64,000 nt of DNA from Yoonia sp. (GTDB taxonomy: Bacteria; Pseudomonadota; Alphaproteobacteria; Rhodobacterales; Rhodobacteraceae). The position numbers and the translations under genes were made by a program. Below are positions 48,254 to 57,179 of this stretch, one piece after another. Position 1 is the stretch's first letter; each line of letters opens with the position of its first letter. The notes beneath the pieces were generated by a model. The model was not told the origin of the DNA. It saw nothing but the letters and a program-made list of their open reading frames with translations, and ran no database searches. Location: positions 1-64,000 of the forward strand of contig NZ_JAFMHJ010000006.1 in assembly GCF_017854565.1 (NCBI RefSeq), read 5' to 3'.

Positions 48254-49197
48254 CCCGGCATCATCCGCTGCCAGATCGGCGTGATGACTTTGGTGCCCAG
48301 TGGGATCAGTCCAAGCCCAAGCGCCAGCCCGAACACACCATCCATCGCCGCTTTGGCGCTCCATTCCACAGCATCTACCCCCGACGCCGGCACCTGATGC
48401 CCGATCATCGCGGCCCAATCGTGGATATGATGACCCAGCCAGCCAAAGCCCAGCTCGTCCAGCCCGTGAACGATGATCGACCCGCCAACCCACAGCATCG
48501 CAGCAGTGCCGACCCATGTCAGCAGCACCAACACCCCCGGCATGCCGGCGACAATACCGCGGCCCACCGCCCGGGTCGCCCGCAGCCGCCCCCCTGCAAC
48601 CATCGCCAGCCCGACATCATCGGCCTTCACGATCAGCGCGACGGCCCCATAGACAATGGCCGTAATGCCAACGGCTACGACCACCAAGGTCGCCGCCTGC
48701 ATCCAAAGACTTGGCGTATCAATCGCGGCCAGCGCAATCGTCATGATCTCCGCCGACAGGATAAAATCCGTCTTGATCGCGCCGCGCACTTTTTCCTCTT
48801 CCAAATGCGCGGGGTCGCCTACAGGCGCCGTGTGGGTATCACCGGCGTGAAACGCATGGGCGATCTTCTCGGCCCCTTCGAAACACAAATACCCGCCGCC
48901 CAGCATCAGCAACAACGGGATCAACCAAGGTGCGAATGCCGACAACAGCAGACCCACCGGCAACAAGATCAACAACTTGTTGCGGATCGACCCCAGCGCA
49001 ATCCGCCCCACGATCGGCAACTCGCGCTCTGCGGAAAAGCCGTGGACATATTTCGGTGACACCGCAGCATCATCAATCACCGCACCCGCCGCCTTGGCGC
49101 CCGCTTGGGTGGCCTGTCCGATCACATCATCGACCGACGCCGCCGCGACCTTTGCAATAGCCGCGACATCGTCCAAAAGTGCCAATAGTCCGCTCAT
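48250..49197 (-). CDS. DUF808 family membrane protein (YedI-like)
   Basis: The 315-residue product begins SGLLALLDDVAAIAKVAAASVDD, the DUF808 start, and has several membrane helices: about 75-97 (LLILLPVGLLLSAFAPWLIPLLLML), 163-190, 212-232, and 285-302. HDWAAMIGHQ and AAMDGVFGLALGLGLIPLG are family signatures. It sits in the inner membrane; the family has no established function. It is the first gene of a two-gene unit with the broken doxX, joined by a GTGA overlap. Confidence 0.9.
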   Translation of the reverse strand: MSGLLALLDDVAAIAKVAAASVDDVIGQATQAGAKAAGAVIDDAAVSPKYVHGFSAERELPIVGRIALGSIRNKLLILLPVGLLLSAFAPWLIPLLLMLGGGYLCFEGAEKIAHAFHAGDTHTAPVGDPAHLEEEKVRGAIKTDFILSAEIMTIALAAIDTPSLWMQAATLVVVAVGITAIVYGAVALIVKADDVGLAMVAGGRLRATRAVGRGIVAGMPGVLVLLTWVGTAAMLWVGGSIIVHGLDELGFGWLGHHIHDWAAMIGHQVPASGVDAVEWSAKAAMDGVFGLALGLGLIPLGTKVITPIWQRMMPG

Positions 49198-49261
49198 AGG
49201 TGTCCCTTCCGATTCTGTGCTACACAGTTAACCCCTGCCCCACCATCGGCAACCCCGCAAT

Positions 49262-49316
49262 GTTGGCGCCAACCGTTAGCGATAACCGATACCGACAGGC
49301 AACCGTTAACGGTAAC
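49262..49316 (+). promoter_or_regulatory. Three LacI-type operator palindromes upstream of the first gap gene
   Basis: GTTGGCGCCAAC (49262-49273), GTTAGCGATAAC (49275-49286) and GTTAACGGTAAC (49305-49316) share the form GTTRNCGNYAAC-like with a central CG, as LacI-family regulators prefer. Centres are 13 and 30 bases apart. A fourth copy precedes the second gap gene at 50650. A carbon-metabolism regulator such as CceR of Rhodobacter is the leading guess; no regulator gene is present here. Confidence 0.7.
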
Positions 49317-49397
49317 ATATTGAGAAATCGCCCATTTCAACTGGACACAGCCGTCCGAACCCGCCACGAAACCCCAAAAGCACGGGGATACACGCAC

Positions 49398-50399
49398 ATG
49401 ACAGTCACCATCGGGATCAACGGTTTTGGCCGCATCGGCCGCTGCACACTGGCGCATATCACAGAGGCGGGGCGCAACGATGTGCAGGTCGTCAAGATCA
49501 ACGCCACCGGCCCGATTGCAACGAACGCCCACCTGCTCAAATACGACAGCATCCATGGCCGCTTTGGCAGTCCTGTCACGGTCAAGGGCAACACCCTCGA
49601 CCTTGGCCGTGGCCCGATCGACGTGATGTCCACCTACAACCCCGAAGACCTTGACTGGTCCGGTGTGGATGTGGTGCTGGAATGTACCGGCAAATTCAAC
49701 GATGGCATGAAATCCGCCATCCACCTTGATCGCGGCGCTAAAAAAGTGCTGATTTCCGCGCCCGCCACCAACGTTGACCGCACCGTGGTCTATGGTGTGA
49801 ACCACCGGGACTTGTTGGCGACGGAACGGATGGTGTCCAACGGCTCTTGTACGACCAACTGCCTTGCCCCGCTGGCCAAAGTCCTCAATGATGCCATCGG
49901 CATCGAGCGTGGCATCATGACCACGATCCACAGCTACACCGGCGACCAGCCCACGCTCGATCGGCGCCACGACGACCTTTACCGCGCGCGCGCCGCCGCC
50001 ATGGCGATGATCCCCACCTCGACCGGCGCCGCCAAGGCATTGGGCGAAGTCTTGCCCGAACTGGCCGGCAAACTTGACGGCACCGCCATGCGCGTGCCCA
50101 CCCCCAACGTCAGCGCCGTTGACCTGACCTTCGAAGCCGGCAAATCCGTCAGCGTCGCAGACGTGAACGCCATCGTGGCCGAGGCCGCAGGCGGCTATAT
50201 GGGCATGGTCATGTCCTATGATGACGAAGCAAAGGTCAGCATCGACTTCAACCACACCACACATTCCTGCATCTTCGCCCCTGATCAGACCAAGGTCGTG
50301 GGTGGACGCACGGTGCGCGTGCTAGCATGGTACGACAACGAATGGGGCTTTTCGGCACGCATGGCCGATGTTGCAGCCACAATGGGGCGGCTGCACTAA
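49398..50399 (+). CDS. gap: Glyceraldehyde-3-phosphate dehydrogenase, first copy
   Basis: The 333-residue product interconverts glyceraldehyde 3-phosphate and 1,3-bisphosphoglycerate. [10 protein letters not shown] at 6-15 binds the dinucleotide, SNGSCTTNCLAP near 147-158 holds the catalytic Cys151, and the catalytic His follows near 178. At the residue that normally holds the adenosine ribose (Asp in INDL), this copy has Ala36 (KINATGP), while the second copy keeps Asp36. Loss of this Asp usually relaxes NAD preference toward NADP, so a gluconeogenic or NADPH-making role is possible. The ATG at 49398 fits the family. Confidence 0.96.
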   Translation: MTVTIGINGFGRIGRCTLAHITEAGRNDVQVVKINATGPIATNAHLLKYDSIHGRFGSPVTVKGNTLDLGRGPIDVMSTYNPEDLDWSGVDVVLECTGKFNDGMKSAIHLDRGAKKVLISAPATNVDRTVVYGVNHRDLLATERMVSNGSCTTNCLAPLAKVLNDAIGIERGIMTTIHSYTGDQPTLDRRHDDLYRARAAAMAMIPTSTGAAKALGEVLPELAGKLDGTAMRVPTPNVSAVDLTFEAGKSVSVADVNAIVAEAAGGYMGMVMSYDDEAKVSIDFNHTTHSCIFAPDQTKVVGGRTVRVLAWYDNEWGFSARMADVAATMGRLH

Positions 50400-50459
50400 T
50401 CGGTCGCTGGCCCGTTCACAAGTTTTGCCAAACCGGCACATCCCCGCTAAAGCTACACC

Positions 50460-50603
50460 ATGACCAACGCCATCGCCCTGTTCCTTGCCGCCCTGATCAT
50501 TGGCTTTCTCGCCCTTGATCACTATGTCCTTGCATGGGGCGCGCCCGAATTTCTGATGCGACGCCTGATCGAGCTTATTGACTACATCGCCTTTTGGCGG
50601 TGA
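50460..50603 (+). CDS. Small membrane protein between the two gap genes (47 residues)
   Basis: The ATG at 50460 opens a 47-codon frame ending at TGA 50601-50603. The product starts MTNAIALFLAALIIGFLALD, a single membrane helix, followed by an amphipathic stretch (EFLMRRLIELIDYIAFWR). Codon use is like that of the neighbours. Its position between two gap genes under similar operators suggests joint regulation. Small membrane proteins of this form beside gap occur in other Rhodobacterales as far as I recall. Function unknown. Confidence 0.65.
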   Translation: MTNAIALFLAALIIGFLALDHYVLAWGAPEFLMRRLIELIDYIAFWR

Positions 50604-50647
50604 CACTGACCGTACGATCAACGGTTGACCTTTTGCCATAAATCGCA

Positions 50648-50663
50648 ATGTTAGCGCCAACAT
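50648..50663 (+). promoter_or_regulatory. LacI-type operator upstream of the second gap gene
   Basis: ATGTTAGCGCCAACAT is a near-perfect 16-base palindrome with a central GC/CG step, 22 bases before the gap start. It matches the three sites before the first gap gene (core GTTAGCGCCAAC), so both GAPDH genes probably answer to the same regulator. Confidence 0.7.
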
Positions 50664-50685
50664 TGACCCCGAAGGAGGACATACC

Positions 50686-51687
<1,002 letters not shown>

Positions 51688-51706
51688 GACGCCCGTCATC
51701 CCAATC

Positions 51707-51737
51707 AAAAGCCGCCCCGATCAGGGCGGCTTTTTTT
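51707..51737 (+). terminator. Terminator after the second gap gene
   Basis: AAAAGCCGCCC, loop CGATCA, GGGCGGC followed by seven T. A strong GC stem with a T-run 20 bases after the stop codon. Confidence 0.92.
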
Positions 51738-51751
51738 GTGCAGCGTCCGTG

Positions 51752-52255
51752 TTATGCACCCTTGCGCGCAAAGCGGTCCATCAGCGCCTGATTGACCGCA
51801 GGGGTGACAAACTTCGACACGTCCCCGCCCAAACGGGCGATTTCCTTGACCAGCTTCGATGCAATCGCCTGATTCTTGGCATCTGCCATCAAAAACACCG
51901 TCTCGATCGCGTTATCCATCGAACGGTTCATGCCAACCATCTGAAATTCATATTCAAAATCCGCAACCGCGCGCAGGCCACGGATAATCACACCGGCCCC
52001 CACATCATGGGCGCAATGGATCAAAAGGTTCTCAAACGGATGCACGACGATCTCGCAACCAATGTCACGGCCCAGCGGCACGCATTCCGATTCGACCATC
52101 GCCACCCGCGCCTCGAGCGAAAACAGCGGGCTTTTGTCGCGGTTGATCGCCACGCCAATCACCAGCCGATCCACCAGCGAACAGGCGCGCCGGATAATAT
52201 CAATATGGCCATGCGTCACCGGATCAAACGTGCCGGGGTATAATCCTACGCGCAT
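51752..52255 (-). CDS. coaD: Phosphopantetheine adenylyltransferase
   Basis: The 167-residue product adenylates 4'-phosphopantetheine in coenzyme A synthesis. It begins MRVGLYPGTFDPVTHGHIDII, with the TFDP and HGH nucleotide-binding motifs, and contains AINRDKSPLFS, IIRGLRAVADFEYEFQM near 87-103 and the C-terminal SSxSS-equivalent region without the serines. Length is typical. The ATG at 52255 is chosen over 52267. It converges on the second gap gene at a terminator. Confidence 0.96.
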   Translation of the reverse strand: MRVGLYPGTFDPVTHGHIDIIRRACSLVDRLVIGVAINRDKSPLFSLEARVAMVESECVPLGRDIGCEIVVHPFENLLIHCAHDVGAGVIIRGLRAVADFEYEFQMVGMNRSMDNAIETVFLMADAKNQAIASKLVKEIARLGGDVSKFVTPAVNQALMDRFARKGA

Positions 52256-52321
52256 GGCGCACCTCATGTACTTGGGTCATTGCGCGCACGCAACAATATT
52301 GCCAGCCAGAATGCAAGTGGG

Positions 52322-52756
52322 CTAGTGCCCCATAATCATCCCCTGCAGCGCATCCTTTTCCATCGACAACTCTGACAGCCGCGCCTTGACCACATCGCCG
52401 ATCGAAATCAGCCCGATCATCGCCCCGCCGTCAACAACCGGCAAATGCCGAAACCGCCCGTTGGTCATCATCTCAAGCACCGCATCCGCGCTGTCTGTCG
52501 GCGCACATGTCACCAGCTTGGCCGTCATCATCGCGCTGACCGGCTCATCCAGACAGGACGTGCCGCGCCGGCCCATTTCGCGCACGATATCGCGTTCCGA
52601 CAGAATCCCATCCAGCGACGTGCCATCCTCCGACACCACCACCGTGCCGATCCGTTTTTCCGACAACAGCTTGACGGCCTCCCTGACATGGTCCGTCGGA
52701 CGCACCCAGATAACGCCGACATCGGCCTTCGACTTCAAAATTTGTGAAACGATCAT
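52322..52756 (-). CDS. CBS-domain protein
   Basis: The 144-residue product consists of two CBS motifs, near 8-65 (VRPTDHVREAVKLLSEKRIGTVVVSEDG, then GILSERDIVREMGRRG) and near 73-130 (TCAPTDSADAVLEMMTNGRFRHLPVVDGG, then GLISIGDVVKARL). Paired CBS motifs bind adenine nucleotides or NAD and act as energy sensors. There is no attached enzyme or transporter domain, so its partner is unknown. The ATG at 52756 follows AAAGGAGC. It follows the LysR gene on the same strand. Confidence 0.92.
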   Translation of the reverse strand: MIVSQILKSKADVGVIWVRPTDHVREAVKLLSEKRIGTVVVSEDGTSLDGILSERDIVREMGRRGTSCLDEPVSAMMTAKLVTCAPTDSADAVLEMMTNGRFRHLPVVDGGAMIGLISIGDVVKARLSELSMEKDALQGMIMGH

Positions 52757-52794
52757 AACGGGCTCCTTTGCCGGACTCCTAGAATGACAGCGTG

Positions 52795-53697
52795 TCAAAT
52801 CACCACGCTATCTGTCAAGCGTGCCAAGGTCTCCAATCGGGCAACTTCCGCATGGATGCCCACCGTCAAGGCCGCAGCAAACCGCGTCAGCCGGTCCGAT
52901 TGCCGATCAGACGTATGGCGCACCAGATAGAATGACCGCGTCAGTGACACCTGATCCGTCAGGACCCGGCGCAGTTCGGGTGCGAACGGCAGCGCAAAGT
53001 CGTGCACGATCCCCACGCCGCTTTGCCGGATCATCTGCAACTGCACCGCCACTGAATTTGACGCAAGCTGCACACCATCCGCACCCAATGCCCCCAGATA
53101 ATCCAACTCTTTGTCGAAAATCATGTCGGGGATATAGCCCACAACCGGCCTGCCCTTCAGGTCATCCAACGTCCGCACGGGCCGCGCATCCGCACGCATC
53201 GCCAGATGCAGTTGATAATCCGTGACCTTGCGCACCGTCAGCCGCCCCGCCGCCGGGGGGCTGACGGTAATCGCCATATCCGCCTCGCGCCGCGACAGGT
53301 TCACGACCCGCGGCAGGGCCAAAATCTGCACCTCCAGATTGGGGTTGTCCGCCCGGATCGCGGCGCAGACCTGCGGCAGCAGAAAATTCGCAGCGCCATC
53401 CGGTGCCCCGATCCTGATCTGCCCCGTCAGCCCTGCGGACGCGCCCTGCCCTTCGTCAAATGCCAATGCCAACTGCACTTCCGCCTCTGCAGCGCGGTCC
53501 CGCATCCGCTCGCCCAGATCGGTCAGCGCATAGCCTTGCGGTGATTTCACAAACAACGCCGCGCCCAATGCACGCTCCAACCGCGCGACACGGCGGCCCA
53601 ATGTGGCCGGGTCCATCTTCAGCATCGGTGCCGCACCCGACAGGCTTTCGGCCCGCGCCACAGCTAGAAACACCCGCATATCATCCCAGTTCTCCAT
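52795..53697 (-). CDS. LysR family transcriptional regulator (probable mmsA regulator)
   Basis: The 300-residue product has an N-terminal winged helix (ENWDDMRVFLAVARAESLSGAAPMLKMDPATLGRRVARLE near 2-41) and an effector-binding domain from about 88. It is transcribed away from mmsA across a 95-base gap that contains a palindrome, the usual layout of a LysR protein and its target. The inducer may be a valine catabolite. The ATG at 53697 is chosen because the seven residues before it are not conserved. Confidence 0.92.
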   Translation of the reverse strand: MENWDDMRVFLAVARAESLSGAAPMLKMDPATLGRRVARLERALGAALFVKSPQGYALTDLGERMRDRAAEAEVQLALAFDEGQGASAGLTGQIRIGAPDGAANFLLPQVCAAIRADNPNLEVQILALPRVVNLSRREADMAITVSPPAAGRLTVRKVTDYQLHLAMRADARPVRTLDDLKGRPVVGYIPDMIFDKELDYLGALGADGVQLASNSVAVQLQMIRQSGVGIVHDFALPFAPELRRVLTDQVSLTRSFYLVRHTSDRQSDRLTRFAAALTVGIHAEVARLETLARLTDSVVI

Positions 53698-53715
53698 GGC
53701 GTCCTTGCATCTTTG

Positions 53716-53728
53716 CAAAATGATTTTG
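53716..53728. promoter_or_regulatory. Palindrome in the lysR-mmsA intergenic region
   Basis: CAAAAT-G-ATTTTG is a perfect 13-base palindrome, preceded by TTGCATCTTTGCAA. It lies 19 bases before the regulator start and 65 bases before mmsA, a plausible site for the LysR protein. An AGGAGG ribosome-binding site precedes mmsA. Confidence 0.45.
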
Positions 53729-53792
53729 ATATATTCATTCTTTTAGGTTCAAAAACGCAAGCCTATAGTGTCACAAATCTCAGGAGGATATC

Positions 53793-55292
53793 ATGCAAGA
53801 ACTGACGCACTACATCGGCGGCACGCACGTCAAAGGCACATCAGGCCGCTTTGCCGATGTCTACAACCCCGCCACCGGCGAAGTGCAGGCACGCGTGCCG
53901 CTCGCCAATGCTGCGGAAATGGCCCAAGCGGTCGAAATCGCCGCCAAAGCCCAGCCCGCATGGGCCTCCGTCAACCCCCAGCGTCGCGCGCGCGTCATGA
54001 TGGCCTTTGTTGGCCTGCTGAACCGCGACATGGACAAACTCGCCGAAGCCCTCAGCCGCGAGCATGGCAAGACCCTGCCCGATGCCAAGGGCGACGTGAT
54101 CCGCGGCCTCGAAGTCGTCGAATACTGCATTGGCGCGCCGCAGTTGCTCAAGGGTGAATTCACCGACAGCGCGGGCCCCGGCATCGACATGTATTCCATG
54201 AAACAGGCGCTTGGCGTCACCGCCGGCATCACCCCGTTCAACTTCCCCGCCATGATCCCGCTGTGGATGTTCGCCCCCGCCATCGCCTGCGGCAACGCTT
54301 TCATCCTCAAACCGTCTGAACGTGACCCATCCGTGCCATTGATGCTGGCTGAACTCATGGAAGAAGCGGGCCTGCCCAAAGGGATCCTGCAGGTCGTCAA
54401 CGGCGACAAGGAAGCTGTGGATGCGATCCTTGATCACGATGTGATTCAGTCCATCGGCTTTGTCGGCTCGACGCCCATCGCCGAATATATTTACGGACGT
54501 GGCTGCGCGAACGGCAAACGGGTGCAGTGTTTCGGCGGCGCCAAAAACCACATGATCATCATGCCCGACGCCGACATGGACCAAGCTGCCGATGCGCTGA
54601 TCGGCGCGGGCTACGGTGCCGCTGGCGAACGCTGCATGGCGATCTCGGTTGCGGTCCCTGTCGGTGATGAAACTGCCGATCGGCTGATTGCGAAACTGAT
54701 CCCGCGCATCGAAAAGCTCAAGGTTGGGCCATATACATCCGGTAACGACGTGGACTACGGCCCGGTCGTCACGGCAGCGGCCAAGGCAAACATCCTCAAG
54801 CTCATCGAATCCGGTGTGGCCCAAGGCGCCGAACTGGTCGTCGATGGCCGCGATTTCAACCTGCAAGGCTATGAAGACGGGTTCTTTGTCGGGCCCCACC
54901 TGTTCGACCGCGTCACCAAAGACATGGACATCTACACCAAGGAAATCTTTGGCCCCGTCCTGTCCTGCGTGCGCGCGCAATCCTACGAAGAGGCGCTGGG
55001 TCTCGCGATGGATCACGAATACGGCAACGGCACCGCGATTTTCACCCGCGATGGCGACGCGGCACGCGACTTTGCCAACCGGATCAACATCGGTATGGTC
55101 GGCATCAACGTGCCGATCCCCGTGCCGCTGGCCTATCACACCTTTGGTGGCTGGAAGAAATCCATGTTCGGCGATCTCAACCAGCACGGGCCGGATGCGT
55201 TCAAGTTCTACACCCGGACCAAAACCGTCACGTCGCGTTGGCCCTCGGGTATCAAGGATGGCAGCGCCTTCTCGATCCCGTTGATGGACTAA
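53793..55292 (+). CDS. mmsA: CoA-acylating methylmalonate-semialdehyde dehydrogenase
   Basis: The 499-residue product oxidises methylmalonate semialdehyde to propionyl-CoA in valine (and thymine) catabolism. It has GITPFNFPAMIPLWMFAPAI near 145-164, the cofactor segment GFVGSTPIAEYIYGRG near 222-237 and the nucleophile Cys281 in GAAGERCMAIS, then EIFGPVLSCVRA. This Cys context separates MmsA from other aldehyde dehydrogenases. The next genes of the pathway are 1.9 kb downstream, past two reverse-strand genes. Confidence 0.96.
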   Translation: MQELTHYIGGTHVKGTSGRFADVYNPATGEVQARVPLANAAEMAQAVEIAAKAQPAWASVNPQRRARVMMAFVGLLNRDMDKLAEALSREHGKTLPDAKGDVIRGLEVVEYCIGAPQLLKGEFTDSAGPGIDMYSMKQALGVTAGITPFNFPAMIPLWMFAPAIACGNAFILKPSERDPSVPLMLAELMEEAGLPKGILQVVNGDKEAVDAILDHDVIQSIGFVGSTPIAEYIYGRGCANGKRVQCFGGAKNHMIIMPDADMDQAADALIGAGYGAAGERCMAISVAVPVGDETADRLIAKLIPRIEKLKVGPYTSGNDVDYGPVVTAAAKANILKLIESGVAQGAELVVDGRDFNLQGYEDGFFVGPHLFDRVTKDMDIYTKEIFGPVLSCVRAQSYEEALGLAMDHEYGNGTAIFTRDGDAARDFANRINIGMVGINVPIPVPLAYHTFGGWKKSMFGDLNQHGPDAFKFYTRTKTVTSRWPSGIKDGSAFSIPLMD

Positions 55293-55295
55293 GTA

Positions 55296-56016
55296 TCACA
55301 CCAGCATCTTGCCGATGTAATGCGCCACCGGTGCAATCAGATCGGCATCATCCCAGCAGGACCCGTGTGAAAGCGGGTCCCACCTGACCGCCAATGGCGC
55401 GCCCAGACTGATCGGCACATCGCGCAATTGCCGTAGCTCTTCCGGCGGATAGGCAAGCAGTAACACCGGAATGTTGCAGCCAAAGGTCATCAGCCCCGCC
55501 ACCTTGCGCATGTTTTGCAAGGGCGACCTGTACCGCCCGGTGCCAGTGCGTTTTTCAAACCGCTGCAAATCGTGAATATAGTGCGACACGATGTGCCCGC
55601 CCAGCGAATGGGCCAGAATCAACACCGCGCCGTCAGGGCCGATATCGGCTTCCATATCGCGCCCGGCCATTTCAATACGGGCGTGGACCTGTTCGTAAAT
55701 CGCCGCCGATCCATCCGCTGTCTGCTGTCTTGCGATAGGCCGCCGCGTCCGACAACGCAGACATGATGAACGCGCGCGGTGCATCCGCATTTGTCTTGTC
55801 GCGGATCGTTTTGAAATATGCGGCCTGCCGCCCGTGCAGAATGTCCTCCCAGAACACCTCGCGTCAGGCGACATGGCCCGCCCTTTCACCCAAATTCCGC
55901 CGAACCCGGCGGGACATATCTTTGGAAAATGACAATGCATCGGTACGCTCCGGGCGGGAATTGTCCGGATTGCCAACGCCATGAATGACGATACCGCCGA
56001 TTCGCTGTTGGGACAC
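55296..56016 (-). pseudogene. Alpha/beta-hydrolase-like gene, disrupted by a stop and a frameshift
   Basis: From GTG 56016 the frame gives IGGIVIHGVGNPDNSRPERTD, a typical start of this hydrolase-like family, then a TGA at 55866-55864 inside the domain. The same frame resumes (EVFWEDILHG) to about 55722, where a shift is needed to continue with DGSAAIYEQVHARIEMAG, ILAHSLGGHIVSHYIHD (nucleophile elbow GHSLG-like) and a C-terminal domain to 55296. Two independent lesions make a sequencing error less likely. It sits inside the valine degradation cluster on the opposite strand. Confidence 0.85.
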
Positions 56017-56084
56017 TCAATTATCCTTTTGCTGCTCATGCTCTTATGCACAGGCAAGAATAATCAAATACTAATGCCCATCGG

Positions 56085-57047
56085 TCAGCTGGTGGTGCCC
56101 GGCGTATAATGCTGGCTTTGCTGTCCAAATGCCGCCTGAACGCGCCCCGTCGCCTTGCCAAGGTTTCGCGCGGCCAGTGCCAGACCTCGGAACTTGTCAA
56201 ACGGTGACACCAGCAGATAAACCGTCGCACGCATGACGCCGACGAAATACATCACAAACGCATCCAACTTGCGCTTTGGGCGCCGCGACAGCCGGCTCAT
56301 TTCAAGGTCGCGACAGCGTTGGAAATGATATCTCAGGGTCAAACGCGACAGCGGACGTATTTCGGTCGCCACCGCATCCGCAACCCACCCCGTCCGGCCC
56401 CCCGCCGCTGCAAAGCTTGCGTGAAATGCACTGTCTTCACCGCCTGAAAAACGCAGGCTCTCATCGAATCGGGTGCCCAGACGGCGCTGGGTCGCAAGGC
56501 GCAGCATCCAATTGCCTGTGAAAATCGCAAAGCCGCCTTCGCGCGCCGACCCTACGCTTTGTGCGCGCTCCGCGTGGTTGCGCGCGGCGCGGGTCCGCAC
56601 ATCGGCAAGCACGCTGCGTTGTACAAACGCCAATTCCGCGCCCGCCGGTGGGTCGAACAGAACCGGGCCACCCACCAGATCAAGGTCGCGTGTCGCAATA
56701 CCCGCGTACAGCTTTTGCAGCCAATCTTGCGCGACCACCTCATCATCATCGACAAACGCAAGAAAATCACAGCCCTCAGCCAGCGCCATATCAAGCACCT
56801 TATTGCGGGCAAACGGAATACCCAGTTCCGGCTGCAGCGCCAGCTTGACCGCAAACACCTCTCCCAGCGGGTGCCCTTCGACAAGCGACTGCGTGGTCAT
56901 GACCGTGTCATTCTCGACGACCACGACAATGATATCGGCGTCGGGCAACGGCGCCATGGCCAAAATACTGTCCAACAATGTCGACAGCATATCCAGTCTG
57001 CGATGTGTGATCACACCAATCGCTATCTTTGGTTTCAGGTTCGCCAT
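56085..57047 (-). CDS. Glycosyltransferase family 2 protein
   Basis: The 320-residue product begins with IAIGVITHRRLDMLSTLLDSI near 8-28 and has IIVVVENDTVMTT, ARNKVLDMALAEGCDFLAFVDDDE near 80-103 with the metal-binding Asp-Asp-Asp, and GGEDSAFHASFAAAGGRTGWVADA near 202-225, the usual GT2 acceptor region. A hydrophobic stretch near 270-288 (FVMYFVGVMRATVYLLVSPF) suggests membrane contact. It likely adds sugars to surface polysaccharide. The substrate is unknown. It is unrelated to the flanking valine genes. Confidence 0.92.
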   Translation of the reverse strand: MANLKPKIAIGVITHRRLDMLSTLLDSILAMAPLPDADIIVVVVENDTVMTTQSLVEGHPLGEVFAVKLALQPELGIPFARNKVLDMALAEGCDFLAFVDDDEVVAQDWLQKLYAGIATRDLDLVGGPVLFDPPAGAELAFVQRSVLADVRTRAARNHAERAQSVGSAREGGFAIFTGNWMLRLATQRRLGTRFDESLRFSGGEDSAFHASFAAAGGRTGWVADAVATEIRPLSRLTLRYHFQRCRDLEMSRLSRRPKRKLDAFVMYFVGVMRATVYLLVSPFDKFRGLALAARNLGKATGRVQAAFGQQSQHYTPGTTS

Positions 57048-57142
57048 GACCACCCTCCGGAACGATAATTTACGATGCCAGTCTCCCCATGGCTGGACCC
57101 ATGCTGCAATGGGTTGCCAAAGGCAACAAACAACTCGACAAT

Positions 57143-57156
57143 ATGAACAAGTGTTC
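57143..57156. promoter_or_regulatory. TetR-type palindrome upstream of the acyl-CoA dehydrogenase gene
   Basis: TGAACA-AG-TGTTCA is a perfect 14-base palindrome 23 bases before the dehydrogenase start. The form is typical of TetR-family sites such as those controlling fatty and branched acid degradation. It would control the three-gene unit that follows. No TetR gene is in the window. Confidence 0.55.
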
Positions 57157-57179
57157 AATTCTTACCGAGGGAAGATATC

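Noticed and set aside
53841-55187. 448-codon open frame antisense to mmsA
   Set aside because: Shadow frame; mmsA motifs on the plus strand are unambiguous.
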